Shown: one piece after another, positions 27,763 through 38,400 of the stretch | How positions within the stretch are numbered: the stretch's first letter is position 1 | Layout of the letters: every line of letters starts with the position of its first letter | Assembly: GCA_040878395.1 (NCBI GenBank) | Contig: JBBDMI010000004.1 | Coordinates: forward strand, 1 to 43,808 | Source of the DNA: Candidatus Dependentiae bacterium | GTDB taxonomy: Bacteria; Babelota; Babeliae; Babelales; Vermiphilaceae | Length of the DNA: 43,808 bases | Direction of reading: 5' to 3' | Notes under the pieces: model-generated | Told to the model about the DNA's origin: nothing | Database searches by the model: none | The model's input: only the letters and a program-made list of their open reading frames with translations | Made by a program: the position numbers and the translations under genes

Positions 27763-28123
27763 CGAGAGCATGATGAAACTATATCCGAAAGCACCGTTGG
27801 GAAAATTATTCCCAAATTTATAAAAAAGGGTAAGGTATGAAGATCCAGAGTTTATGGCGAACTTTGAGGAAGCCTGCTACAAAGCTAATATCCCGTTGTT
27901 TGTTCTGCCACCACGTCGACCTGAACTCAATAGAACTGTCAAAAAGGGCAACGGAACCGCTAAATACGAATTTTATGCACAATATAATGCACATCCAACT
28001 CTACACATACTGCAAAAAAACTCCATGAATTTTGTTCATTTCTACGACTCAGTGCGGCCTCATCAAGGCATAGGGCTTTTGACTCCTAAGCAATTTTATG
28101 AGGTAATGATTATGAGGCCCTAA
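27763..28123 (+). pseudogene. Remnant of an IS481/IS3-type DDE transposase
   Basis: Two fragments in different frames remain. The first (27763-27840) reads as a helix-turn-helix piece ending STVGKIIPKFIKKGKV and then a stop. The second (from about 27842) reads DPEFMANFEEACYKANI, continues into the end of the integrase core and finishes with FVHFYDSVRPHQGIGLLTPKQFYEV. The region between, with the first catalytic Asp residues, is deleted. The usual VE of the last DDE motif reads VK, so the catalytic Glu is lost. The copy is dead. No terminal inverted repeats were found. Confidence 0.8.
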
Positions 28124-28237
28124 AGTCTCATATGTATTGAACCAGGCCAACCAGTTGCGTTATATCCTACTGCGAGTACAATTAAAGATAATAACATAAA
28201 GTTTTTTATTTAATTCTCTCCTGAAAAGGAAAAAACA

Positions 28238-28861
28238 ATGATTTTTTACAAAAAAAGACAATTCTTATTAATGCTCATTTTCGCATTTGTGTCGAGTGCA
28301 ACACCCATACAAGCCGATAGTGTAGTCAAACAGAACAGAAGCTTTTCTGAGCGTCTTGTTGGCTCAATAAAACAATGCATCACCTGGCCCTATAAAACAT
28401 TTAAGAACAATTTACCATCTAAGCGATTTAAAAATGCTGCTAAAAAAGCTAATGAAAGATTTCAAGATGAGCTTCGCGTCAGAATTCATGAAGGTTCTGA
28501 ACAAATAGATGAAGTTGTTGTAAAATTGGGAGATACACTTGAAAAAAACATTACCCAGCTGAAAGATACAGCGCAAGAAACTATCGCAGCCCTCTCACTG
28601 AATTTAGACCAAACGATCGCTCAGCATTATCTACAACTTAAAGAAACTGGCATTATCGGATCTGCTCTCATGGTTAAAACAATCTGCTTGAGTGCATGTG
28701 CAACTGCTGGTGCTCTATTACTCTATAAAAATTTAAATAATTTCACTGGCAAAAAATCAATCTTTCTTGTTGCTGTAGGTGCAGGTATGCTTGGAGGATC
28801 TGGAGCAATTGCTGAGCAAACCTTGAGAGCAAAAAGTCCAACCGAAAAATCAATGAGTTAA
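28238..28861 (+). CDS. Secreted or membrane-anchored protein of unknown function
   Basis: 207 residues. A signal peptide (to about residue 26, PIQA) is followed by an amphipathic helical middle part, then two C-terminal hydrophobic segments (GSALMVKTICLSACATAGALL and IFLVAVGAGMLGGSGAI). The layout suggests an anchor at the C-terminus. No family recognised. AAAGGA lies before the start. Confidence 0.75.
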   Translation: MIFYKKRQFLLMLIFAFVSSATPIQADSVVKQNRSFSERLVGSIKQCITWPYKTFKNNLPSKRFKNAAKKANERFQDELRVRIHEGSEQIDEVVVKLGDTLEKNITQLKDTAQETIAALSLNLDQTIAQHYLQLKETGIIGSALMVKTICLSACATAGALLLYKNLNNFTGKKSIFLVAVGAGMLGGSGAIAEQTLRAKSPTEKSMS

Positions 28862-28958
28862 TGCTTTAGATTTTGGCAAATATCATATTTTACCGTATGC
28901 TTATACATAGGAATAACAACTTAATAGCATCTCAATTCAAGAATGGTAAAAGATTATT

Positions 28959-29558
28959 ATGAAAAAAAGTAAAGGATCTCTCGAAGTAATTTGCGGGCCT
29001 ATGTTTTCCGGTAAGTCGGAAGAACTTATTCGACGTTTACGGCGTGCAAACATTGCCAAACAAAAAGTTGCGGTATTCAAACCACAACTTGATACACGAC
29101 GCGGCGTCGATCGGATTACCTCACATAATGGTGCAGCAATTGAAGCACAACCGATCGAAAATGTTCAAGATATCATTGAGCATGTTGCACAACAAAATAT
29201 TCAAGTGATTGGCATTGATGAAGTGCAGTTTTTCCCTCAGGAAATTATCAACATTATTTGTAAACTGGTCGAGCATAAAAAACGAGTTATTGTCGGTGGT
29301 TTAGATTTAGATTTTCGTGGCATTCCCTTTGGTCCAATTCCAATATTACTCGCCATTGCAGATGACATTACTAAGTTACGTTCAATCTGCACGATTTGTT
29401 GTAATGATGCACATTTTACCCAACGATTAGTTAATAGTAAGCCGGCAAAATTTAATGATCCTGTAATTCAAATTGGAGCTGAAGAAGCATATCAAGCACG
29501 TTGCCGTGAATGTTATATCATTGATAAAAGACCAACGTTTGAGCAACCAAGCTGTTAA
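28959..29558 (+). CDS. tdk: Thymidine kinase
   Basis: Type II thymidine kinase, making dTMP from thymidine for nucleotide salvage; 199 residues. The P-loop is GPMFSGKS and the Mg-binding motif is DEVQFF. The lid/zinc region has CTICC and CRECY. All fit the family. It is 6 nt upstream of radA, so the two are co-transcribed. Salvage of host thymidine suits a host-dependent lifestyle. Confidence 0.95.
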   Translation: MKKSKGSLEVICGPMFSGKSEELIRRLRRANIAKQKVAVFKPQLDTRRGVDRITSHNGAAIEAQPIENVQDIIEHVAQQNIQVIGIDEVQFFPQEIINIICKLVEHKKRVIVGGLDLDFRGIPFGPIPILLAIADDITKLRSICTICCNDAHFTQRLVNSKPAKFNDPVIQIGAEEAYQARCRECYIIDKRPTFEQPSC

Positions 29559-29564
29559 AGAGTT

Positions 29565-30911
29565 ATGGCAAAACAAAAAACCACTTTTAACTGTACTAAC
29601 TGTACTTATAAAACGCCCAAATGGGTTGGTTGCTGTCCTGAATGCAAACAATGGAACAGTTTTGAAGAAATCACAACTAGTCCGTTAGGTGCAAAAAAAA
29701 GAACCTCTGAAGCATCCGCACAACTGGTAAAACTAAATAGTGTTGAAACCGAAACCAAACCTCGACTTTTGAGTGGCATCAAAGAGTGGGATCGTGTTGT
29801 TGGTGGTGGCATTATGCCAAGCTCACTCATCATCTTAACCGGTGATCCCGGTATTGGTAAATCTACACTTTTACTGCAAATCACCAATAAACTGGCAGAA
29901 AACTATTTAGTTTATTATTTTTCAACTGAAGAATCATTACAACAGGTAAAACAACGAGCTCAACGTTTGCAATGCACAAGTGAATCACTTCTGTTTTCTG
30001 ATCAAGCAAACCTCGAATCGATTATCAATACCTCACAAGAACATAAACCTGATGTAGTGATTATTGATTCAATTCAAAACTGTTATTTAAGCCAAACACA
30101 AACAATTCCCGGCAGCGTTGGTCAACTGCGTGAATCAGCATTTCATTTAATGCGCCTGGCAAAAGAGCATGATATCACGGTGATCGTTACCGGGCATATC
30201 ACTAAAGAGGGAACTATGGCGGGACCAAAAACATTAGAGCATATGGTTGACGCGGTGTTTTACTTACAAGGCGAAGACCGCTGGCAGACACGTGTACTAC
30301 GTTCAGTAAAAAATCGTTTTGGTACTATCAATGAATTAGGTTTTTTCCAGATGGGTGAACATGGCCTTGAGGAAGTACCGAACATCAATCAACAACTCAT
30401 CGCCGAAATCAGTTATTCTCCCGGTTCAGTTTTGGTCAGTTTTATTGAAGGTTCAAAACCTATTTTGCTTGAACTACAGGCATTAACTATTGAATCAAAA
30501 CTTGCAATTGCACAACGAGTGGTATCCGGCGTTGATCATAAACAGGTTGTTCTCATTGCTGCAATCTTACAAAAATACCTACATATCAAACTGAGCTCAC
30601 AAGACATCTTCTTTAAAGTAAGTGGCGGATTTAAGGTAAAAAGCAGTTCAACCGATCTTGGCATTGCTTTGGCTCTATTATCAAGTTATTTCCAACAACC
30701 ACTACCTGAAAAATCAATTGCTCTGGGTGAAATAAGTTTAACCGGACAGATCAAGCCGATCAATCAAATTGGCGCATACGTACATGAGGCAGAAAAATTC
30801 GGTATTGAAACGGTACTCGTTGCAAAAAATCAACAAGTCGAAAGTTCATCATGCACGATTAAACATTTCACTAATGTGTATGAGCTATTAAATCTATTTG
30901 AAGATATTTAA
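29565..30911 (+). CDS. radA: DNA repair protein RadA
   Basis: RadA is a RecA-like ATPase and branch-migration helicase used in recombination; 448 residues. Order: N-terminal zinc finger (CTNCTYKTPKWVGCCPEC), Walker A GDPGIGKST, the RadA-specific KNRFG motif (VKNRFGT) and the Lon-like C-terminal domain. It starts 6 nt after tdk. Its stop codon shares the TTTAAA palindrome with the opposing gene, so the two ends overlap by 4 nt. Confidence 0.97.
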   Translation: MAKQKTTFNCTNCTYKTPKWVGCCPECKQWNSFEEITTSPLGAKKRTSEASAQLVKLNSVETETKPRLLSGIKEWDRVVGGGIMPSSLIILTGDPGIGKSTLLLQITNKLAENYLVYYFSTEESLQQVKQRAQRLQCTSESLLFSDQANLESIINTSQEHKPDVVIIDSIQNCYLSQTQTIPGSVGQLRESAFHLMRLAKEHDITVIVTGHITKEGTMAGPKTLEHMVDAVFYLQGEDRWQTRVLRSVKNRFGTINELGFFQMGEHGLEEVPNINQQLIAEISYSPGSVLVSFIEGSKPILLELQALTIESKLAIAQRVVSGVDHKQVVLIAAILQKYLHIKLSSQDIFFKVSGGFKVKSSSTDLGIALALLSSYFQQPLPEKSIALGEISLTGQIKPINQIGAYVHEAEKFGIETVLVAKNQQVESSSCTIKHFTNVYELLNLFEDI

Positions 30912-31171
30912 ACCGCTTTCCATGTATAATTACGGTATTCAATAGCACCATAATAGTGATGTGCCCAATACTCACTTAACCAAATAGAACCGACAATACG
31001 ACGATTTGCATATTTATTGATCATCTCTTGTACTTTACGCTCAGCATATTGATAACAGGTTTCATGCGTTTTTGGCGTGATTATATACTCTTTTTCAGTA
31101 ATTGTTGGTTGCCATCTTGCCCGCACAATCCCAAAACTGACCAATAACATAAGAAAAAAAAGCTTCTTCAT
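30908..31171 (-). CDS. Small secreted protein of unknown function
   Basis: 87 residues with signal peptide MKKLFFLMLLVSFGIVRA. The mature chain is rich in Tyr, Trp and His near its end (WLSEYWAHHYYGAIEYRNY). No family is recognised. The start is at MKKLFF, with GGAGG 8 nt upstream. It converges on radA and is divergent from the inositol oxygenase gene. Confidence 0.75.
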   Translation of the reverse strand: MKKLFFLMLLVSFGIVRARWQPTITEKEYIITPKTHETCYQYAERKVQEMINKYANRRIVGSIWLSEYWAHHYYGAIEYRNYTWKAV

Positions 31172-31280
31172 GATTAGATCCTCCATTTTTATCAGTTTAC
31201 TTTATTGAGCAATACCAAAACAAGATATGATTTAATATCTGCTTATCATAGGTAACTAGAAAATAGTTAAAATCAAGATC

Positions 31281-31309
31281 TTTACAAAATCAACAAGTTA
31301 AAATATCAT
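31281..31309 (+). promoter_or_regulatory. Likely promoter of the inositol oxygenase gene
   Basis: TTTACA (31281-31286), a spacer of exactly 17 nt and TATCAT (31304-31309) form a sigma70-like promoter, with transcription starting about 25 nt before the ATG. This supports the annotated start and its signal peptide. Confidence 0.45.
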
Positions 31310-31339
31310 CATGCATACTTAATCATAAAAAGGAAAACT

Positions 31340-32158
31340 ATGATCAAAAAAGTTTTTTCAGTAATGGCATTCTATACATGTTTAATTTTCGCAGATTTTC
31401 GTGATTATCCTGAAGCAAATAATAATCCTATCGCACAATTCTATTATGAAAACCATACCCAACAGACGTTAAATTTTGTTTTACAAAAAAAACAACAATA
31501 TGTTGGATCATACCGTAAACAAATGAGTGTTTGGCAAGCATTGGAACAGTTAAATCAATTAGTCGATGAAAGCGATCCCGATCTCAATTTACCGCAAATA
31601 CAGCATGCATTGCAAACAGCTGAGGCCATACGCAAAGATGGTCAACCTGAATGGTTTGTAATAACCGGACTAATTCATGATTTGGGCAAAATATTATGCG
31701 CATTTGACGAACCACAATGGGCAGTGGTCGGCGACACCTTTCCAGTTGGTTGCGCTTATACAAAAGATATTGTTTACCATGCATTTTTCAATGATAACCC
31801 TGATATACTCATCAAAGAATATCAAACTAAATATGGCATCTACAAGCCTAATTGCGGTCTTGAGCATGTACATATGTCCTGGGGGCATGATGAATATCTG
31901 TATCATGTAGTCAAAAATTATCTACCCCCTCAAGCTGCTTATGTTATCCGCTATCATTCATTTTATGCGCAGCATCAGCACAATGCTTATGATCATTTAC
32001 TCAACGAGTATGATCGGCAGATGTTTGCATGGGTAAAAAAGTTCCAAACATATGATCTCTATTCCAAAGACCGCACACATCAAATTGATATTGAAAAAGT
32101 AAAACCCTACTATCAAACACTAATAGCAGAGTTTTTTCCTGATCAAATAGATTGGTAA
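31340..32158 (+). CDS. myo-Inositol oxygenase (MIOX) with signal peptide
   Basis: A 272-residue HD-fold di-iron enzyme; the family oxidises myo-inositol to D-glucuronate. The protein closely resembles animal MIOX, with VDESDPD, EPQWAVVGDTFPVGC, MSWGHDEY and PYYQ. All six iron ligands are present: His89, His113, Asp114, His183, His206, Asp239. Before the core is a hydrophobic signal-peptide-like segment (MIKKVFSVMAFYTCLIFA), with cleavage likely after IFA. AAGGA stands before the ATG. MIOX is mainly eukaryotic and is sparse in bacteria; gene transfer is likely (inference). Confidence 0.95.
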   Translation: MIKKVFSVMAFYTCLIFADFRDYPEANNNPIAQFYYENHTQQTLNFVLQKKQQYVGSYRKQMSVWQALEQLNQLVDESDPDLNLPQIQHALQTAEAIRKDGQPEWFVITGLIHDLGKILCAFDEPQWAVVGDTFPVGCAYTKDIVYHAFFNDNPDILIKEYQTKYGIYKPNCGLEHVHMSWGHDEYLYHVVKNYLPPQAAYVIRYHSFYAQHQHNAYDHLLNEYDRQMFAWVKKFQTYDLYSKDRTHQIDIEKVKPYYQTLIAEFFPDQIDW

Positions 32159-32159
32159 A

Positions 32160-33329
32160 TCAAACTACACGTAATTTTTTAAGTACTTTATTAACTATAA
32201 TAACCAACGCTCCATCGCCCATAACATTAGCCGCAGTACCAAATGGATCAAGTAATAAATAAAGTGCAGTAATGATACTCACCATCTGTTCATTAAAACC
32301 AAGCTGAGATATCAAGATAGGAATCATCACAATGATTCCCCCACCGGGAATACCCGAAACTGCCAGCATTGCCGTACAAAAGAAAAAGACAAATTTTATA
32401 TATGAAATTGGATCTGGAAACGTACCTAAAAATAAAGAAACGGTAACCATTGCCAAGAGCGGTGTGCTGATACTATCACCAACTAAATGAATATTAGCCA
32501 TGATCGGCATAGAAATTTCAGCTAATGGCTTATTGTTCATATTTTTTTCAGCACATTCTACTGAAACCGGAATAGTGGTTGTGCTGGACATAGTACTGAA
32601 AGCAGTTAAATAACTTGGCAGCGCATTTTGTATATATTTAATCATTTTCTTTGTTGATCCACTAGCTGCAAGGAAGTAATATGCCAGTAAAAAAACTACT
32701 TGCACTGATAGAATCACAATGAATGCTTTGCCATAATGAGAAAACAGGCTCGCAAAAATGCCCCGATAATGTATCTCAAGTAAAAATCCAAAGACATACA
32801 ACGGGAGCAAAGGAATGAAATAATAATTCAAAAAATTTTCAACCGCATCTTTGAATATTCTTATTCCTCTTTCCAGCTTTGGTATACGCACAAATGATAA
32901 TGCTATACCAATAACAATAGCAATCAATAATGCATTTTCTGAAGTGATTAACGTAGGAAAATCAAATTGATAATAAGGCTCAACACCACTTGCAATCTGA
33001 AAGCCATCAATTGATATACCTTGAACAACAAAAGGCACTACTGCTACCCCAACGAGATAGGTCAACAAAGCAATAACACTATTTGATACAAAAATACTTG
33101 CAACCAAAACCGCCAACACTAACGGTGCATTCCGTTTAAATGATAAAATACCGGTCAATACAAATGAAAAAATAATAAGTGGCAAAAACAGACTCAAAAC
33201 CGATTTGAAAAGCAAACTAAATGTATAGAAAAAACGCACCGATGACTCATTAAAAAAATCACCACATAAAAATACAAATGCGATGATTGCAATAAGCTGA
33301 AATGGCAATGAAAACTTCTTTAAAAACAT
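32160..33329 (-). CDS. Dicarboxylate/amino acid:cation symporter (DAACS family), copy 1
   Basis: 389 residues with about eight membrane helices and two hairpins. HP1 reads STMSSTTTIPVSVECAEKN, and TM8 has LLLDPFGTAANVMGDGAL. In GltPh the matching stretch is DMGRTMVNVTGD; the Arg that binds the side-chain carboxylate is a Gly here, and the NMDGT sodium motif is NIHLV. So a substrate other than Glu/Asp is likely. A paralogue lies at 34158. The gene's end faces that of the inositol oxygenase, 2 nt apart. Confidence 0.9.
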   Translation of the reverse strand: MFLKKFSLPFQLIAIIAFVFLCGDFFNESSVRFFYTFSLLFKSVLSLFLPLIIFSFVLTGILSFKRNAPLVLAVLVASIFVSNSVIALLTYLVGVAVVPFVVQGISIDGFQIASGVEPYYQFDFPTLITSENALLIAIVIGIALSFVRIPKLERGIRIFKDAVENFLNYYFIPLLPLYVFGFLLEIHYRGIFASLFSHYGKAFIVILSVQVVFLLAYYFLAASGSTKKMIKYIQNALPSYLTAFSTMSSTTTIPVSVECAEKNMNNKPLAEISMPIMANIHLVGDSISTPLLAMVTVSLFLGTFPDPISYIKFVFFFCTAMLAVSGIPGGGIIVMIPILISQLGFNEQMVSIITALYLLLDPFGTAANVMGDGALVIIVNKVLKKLRVV

Positions 33330-33512
33330 GTTTAATCCTTAATTTATACGTGTGTGCATTTAAACGCTTTTGTATTAAGTTACACGTAATTCAAGGTATA
33401 TACAAAAAATATTTACTTGGCATCATGAAAACATTATGTTTTTTTTCTACACAATTAAAGATATTAAGAAACGCAATAAGAGCATACGGAACTTGAGCAG
33501 ACAGCAAATATT

Positions 33513-34046
33513 TCAGTCTGATCTACTTTGAAAATTCCAATCAGAAAACTTAATTGAACGGCGTAGATATTTCCCCACTTCTTGATTCGTGATCACAACA
33601 ACTTCATGGCCAAATCGTTTGTCCAAATGGCGTGCAAGCTTGACCTCTTCAGCTCGCTTTGAGTTTAAATCATTAAAGTGAGAAGAGTCACGTGCATATT
33701 TATTTTTTAAATTCATCAAAAACTTATACACATTACCTGAAGGATCATAAACAACAAAAGTCCCTGATTCAAAAACATGACCTTCTTTTCGAGCAATATA
33801 ATATAAATATAGTACCAAAGCACGTACAAGTTCATCATTTGTTATATCTTTAAATTGAGCTTTTTTTCTATGACTTGCAATCTCAGAACTATCTGAAATT
33901 AACGCTTGAAAAAATTGACGACCAAGGTCTGCTAAACCTGCAAGCTGTTCGGGAGAATATTCATTTGCTACAGCACATTGAGTTAAAATAAATGAAAAAG
34001 CACTCAAAACTATCAATAGCAGATTTTTTTCTGAAGACCCATCCAT
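33513..34046 (-). CDS. Secreted protein of unknown function between the two symporters
   Basis: 177 residues. An N-terminal hydrophobic segment (LLLIVLSAFSFILTQCAVA) looks like a signal peptide with cleavage after AVA. The mature part is mixed alpha/beta with charged helices and ends KFSDWNFQSRSD. No family is recognised. It lies between two symporter genes of the same strand, with over 100 nt on both sides, so co-transcription is uncertain. Confidence 0.72.
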   Translation of the reverse strand: MDGSSEKNLLLIVLSAFSFILTQCAVANEYSPEQLAGLADLGRQFFQALISDSSEIASHRKKAQFKDITNDELVRALVLYLYYIARKEGHVFESGTFVVYDPSGNVYKFLMNLKNKYARDSSHFNDLNSKRAEEVKLARHLDKRFGHEVVVITNQEVGKYLRRSIKFSDWNFQSRSD

Positions 34047-34157
34047 TTCCCTCTATTTAACTTTAAATATTACAAAAACATGCATATATTTTCATAATAT
34101 CAATTATGGTTAAATAAAAGCAATAATATTAAGGATTAGAAAAAACAAGTTACCTAT

Positions 34158-35321
34158 TTAAGCTAATTTAAGCTTTTTGAGTAATTTATTAACAATGATA
34201 ATCAATGCTCCATCACCCATCACGTTAGTACCCGCACTGGATGCATCCATCAAAAGATACAGAGTGGTTAATACACTAATCATAATAGGAGAGAAATGAA
34301 AATAGGAATCCAATAAGGGCATCATAACAATAAGCCCTGCACCTGGAATGCCTGTAACTGCGAACATTGAAGTACAAAAATAGAAAACAAAAGTTAAATA
34401 AGTTAATGGATCTGGCACAATTGCTTTAAACAATATTAAGGTTGCCAATGATAGAATGGGAATATTTATCCCTGCGCCCATTAAATGAATGTTTGCTAGT
34501 AACGGAACTGACATTTCAGCCAATGGACGATTACCAGTATTTTTTTCTGCACATTCAACCGTTACCGGAATAGTTGCAGTACTAGAAATAGTAGAAACCG
34601 CAGTGATATAACTAGGTAATGCTATTTTAAGAGATTCCCATCCTTTTTTGAATGAACATCTTGCAAGTACAAAAAAACTAAAAATAAAAAACATTTGCAT
34701 ACATAAAATCAATACAATTGCATTACCGTAATGACGAAATAACAGTGTTAAAATACCACGATGATTAATTTCCAATAAATAACCAAATACATAAATTGGT
34801 AAAAGTGGAATAAAAATACGTAACAATATGATCTCAACTAAAGACTTAATTTTTTCAATGGTATCTTCAACGAAAGCTACACGTTTAATCGAAAATACAA
34901 TACCACAAATAACACCCAAAACAAGCATTAAAGCAGGACTTACAAGTTGAGGAATTTTAAAATTAATTAATGGATCTAAAGAACTTTCCACTGCTAATGC
35001 TTCTGCAGCTGCAGGGCATTGTGCAACGGGTAACGCTAATCTCACAAAAACATAAGACAACGTAGTTATAATAAAGTTTGAGACAAAAATACATGCAAGC
35101 AAAATCAGAAGGATTAAAGGGGCACCGCGCTTGAGAGATAAAATACCTGATGCAATAAATGAAAAAATAATAAACGGAAGCAACAAACCAAGAAATTCTT
35201 TAAAAATATGGCTCACTGTGAAAAAAAATCGTACAGCAGCCGGAGAAAAATATGAACCAAAAAATGTAACTAATATAATAGCACCAACAAGCTGTAATGG
35301 TAATCGTAAAGTACGTAACAT
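34158..35321 (-). CDS. Dicarboxylate/amino acid:cation symporter (DAACS family), copy 2
   Basis: 387 residues, similar throughout to the copy at 32160. HP1 reads STISSTATIPVTVECAEKN and TM8 reads LLMDASSAGTNVMGDGAL. The GltPh Arg position is Ser, and the sodium motif reads NIHLM, so the substrate again may not be acidic. AGGA precedes the ATG. The pair likely arose by duplication and then drifted in the substrate site. Confidence 0.9.
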   Translation of the reverse strand: MLRTLRLPLQLVGAIILVTFFGSYFSPAAVRFFFTVSHIFKEFLGLLLPFIIFSFIASGILSLKRGAPLILLILLACIFVSNFIITTLSYVFVRLALPVAQCPAAAEALAVESSLDPLINFKIPQLVSPALMLVLGVICGIVFSIKRVAFVEDTIEKIKSLVEIILLRIFIPLLPIYVFGYLLEINHRGILTLLFRHYGNAIVLILCMQMFFIFSFFVLARCSFKKGWESLKIALPSYITAVSTISSTATIPVTVECAEKNTGNRPLAEMSVPLLANIHLMGAGINIPILSLATLILFKAIVPDPLTYLTFVFYFCTSMFAVTGIPGAGLIVMMPLLDSYFHFSPIMISVLTTLYLLMDASSAGTNVMGDGALIIIVNKLLKKLKLA

Positions 35322-35439
35322 ATTAAATTCCTACAGTTAAGTTTTGCAATAACTTTATTTATCCAGAATGATACAGTAATCTTTTATTAGATTGAAAATA
35401 AACTTTTACTGCAAATTGGTACAAAAAAGGAACATATAA

Positions 35440-38400
35440 ATGAACTCATTTTTTAGAAAACCAGTCTTTTGGATTAGCTTCATTATCATTAGTGCGATAA
35501 GTTTTGCTTTTGCGTTCAAATACTTCTCTAAGGCCTTCCCTATAGTTAATATTACCATAACTATGGACAGAGGCCAAGCGATTTCTGAATCTAACGATCT
35601 AGCCGAACTATTCGGGTGGGGGCCGCAAGACCCTTCAGTTGCTGTTTCTTTTGACTCTGATTCTAAAGCACAACGCTTTATTGAGCTTGAAGGAGGTGGT
35701 CAAGATGCATTTTTGAACATGATGCAACAAAAATGGTATATCCCATACACCTGGAAAGTTCGTCGATTCAAGCAATTCCAAACCAATGAAACAGAAATAT
35801 ATTTCACTCCTGATGGCAAACTATATGGATTTAAAGAAACAATATCGGAAGATAAAGAGCTCAATTCCCTTTCTAAAAAAGGTGCTATTGCATTGGTTAT
35901 GCAAGCATTAAAAGAGAATTTACAGATTGATTTAACTCCCTATGCCCTCATTGAAGATGCAAAAGACATACAACAAAATGGTCGCATTGATCGTACATTT
36001 GTATTTGAACGCACTGATATTACCTTAAATGAAGGACGCTATAGAATAAAAACCAAAGTAAGTGGTGATAAGCTCACCTTGATAAAACAGTTTATTAAAA
36101 TCCCACAGTCTTTTACTTTTAAATATAGAGAAATGCGCGCAGCAAATGAATCCATCGCATATGCCGCCGGCATCTTTGCATATATCTTTTATTTACTCAT
36201 TGGCTGTGTTTTTGGTTTATTTATTCTCATGCGTTTAAATTGGGTTATCTGGCAAGCGCCAATTAAATGGGCTTTGCTTATTTCATCATTAAAATTTATC
36301 TCTACCCTTAACTCAATGCCGCTTATGTGGATGTATTATAATACTGAAAATAGTATGCAGGGTTTTTTACTCAATATTATCGTACAATCTTTAACCTCAT
36401 TCTTTATGACTTTCATTACAACATCACTTATATTTATCACCGCAGAAAGTTTAACGCGCCGTGCATTTGGTAGCCATGTTCGCCTATGGAGTAGTTGGGA
36501 TACCGGCATTGCAAATTCATACACTATTTTAGGCAGAACAATCGGAAGTTATTTGATTATCGGCATTGATATGGCATTTTTAGTCTTATTTTACTTTATA
36601 ACAACACATTATTTTAATTGGTGGGCACCATTAAGCCAACTTGTAAATCCAAATATTTTAGCAAACTACTTCCCATGGTTATCATCAATAGCCTCATCAC
36701 TCAGTGCCGGATTTGTCGAAGAGGCACAATTTAGAGCGATTCCACTTGCAGGTGCAGCGCTCATTGGTGACCGATTTGGCAAACGTAAATGGTGGATTTT
36801 TGGTGCATTTATTTTGCAAGCAATTGTGTTTGGTGGCGCACACGCAAATTATGCAGCACAACCGGCTTATGCACGCCTAATTGAACTTATTTTCCCATCG
36901 TTTCTTTTTGGCTTAATGTATCTACGCTTCGGTTTACTCACATCAGTTATCACCCATTATGCATATGACGTTTTTTGGTTTTCTCTACCTATTTTCTTAT
37001 CGACAGCGCCACGCATCTGGATAAACCAAACAGCAGTACTATTTTTCACCTTCTTACCATTAGGCATCATATTATATCGTCGTCTACAAGAAGGAAAATG
37101 GCAGAAATTAACACCCGATGCCTATAACGGCACTTGGCTTGCCGATAAACCAACAATCACAACTGAAGACGTTATACCAACCGTGAGCAAAAAACTGACC
37201 AATCGTAATGCATTACTCATCATTATAGCATCAATATGTGGCCTTGCTGCATGGATATTTGCCACAAAATTCAACTCCAATGCACCACCATTAAAACTCT
37301 ATCGCAATGATGCGATTGCTATTGCAAAACAATATTTAGAACAACAACAGATTCCAATTGATGGTTTTCAACCATATGCACAAATAAAACCTACTTTCGA
37401 AAAACAGGAAAAAGTTGATTTACAACATAAATATATTTGGCAGCAATATCAACAACCTATATACGCTACCCTTCTTGGTTCTTATTTAAATCCACCACAT
37501 TGGCTTGTGCGCTTTTTAAAATTCAGCGGCAGCCTTGCTGAACGAGGCGAATCATACCAAGCAATTGTTGGAGCAAATACCTTCGATAGAAATACACTAT
37601 ATAACGTTTTAAGCCTACAACACAAAATTCCCGAAAGTATTGCCGGTACACAATTGAATAAAAAAGAGGCTCGCAGTATTGCACAACAAGCATTAGTAGA
37701 TGACGGTAATAATTTAGATGATCTATATGAAGTATCTGCAACACCTAAACAACTGCCGGACCGTAAAGATTGGGTATTCATTTACGCAAATAAAATTGCA
37801 AGCAATACACTCAAAGGTGAAAAACAGATAGTTATTTCCATTACAGGAGACACCGTTACCCATCTGCAGAAAAAAATCCATATGCCTGAAACATGGCAAC
37901 GCAACGAACGTAAGCAACGGAATACAACACAAGCACTTCAACTATTGTGCCATCTATTAATCCGCATGCTCTTTATTTTTGGCATGTTAATCGCATTGCT
38001 TCGTTGGGCAAACAAAAAACTCCATACGAAGACTTTTGTAATGAGTTTACTTTTTTTCACCCTACTGTTTACTATAAAATTGTGTAACAATTGGCCACAT
38101 TTAATTTCGCAATTCAATACACAAGCTCCATTTGCAAATCAACTGTTCATGACCTTCAGCGTCCTTATGTTGCAATTTTTAATGCGTGCAGCAGTTTTTG
38201 CATTTGTATTAAGTTTAATTATAGATTTACCGCAAAGATTTGTTTACAAAAAATGGTTAAGCACCTTATCTATTGGTGTGAGTGCAGGCCTATTGCTCAG
38301 TGGGTCATGGGCATTAATAGAGCTGATGCAACCATCAATAGAACCGCTTTGGGGTTTTTATAACACTTTAGGTACCTGGTCAAATGCAATTGGATACACC

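Noticed and set aside
33330-33512. Possible small gene or operator in the spacer before symporter 1
   Set aside because: A weak inverted TACGTGT/ACACGTA pair and a short plus-strand frame are present, but neither has a ribosome site or conserved feature.
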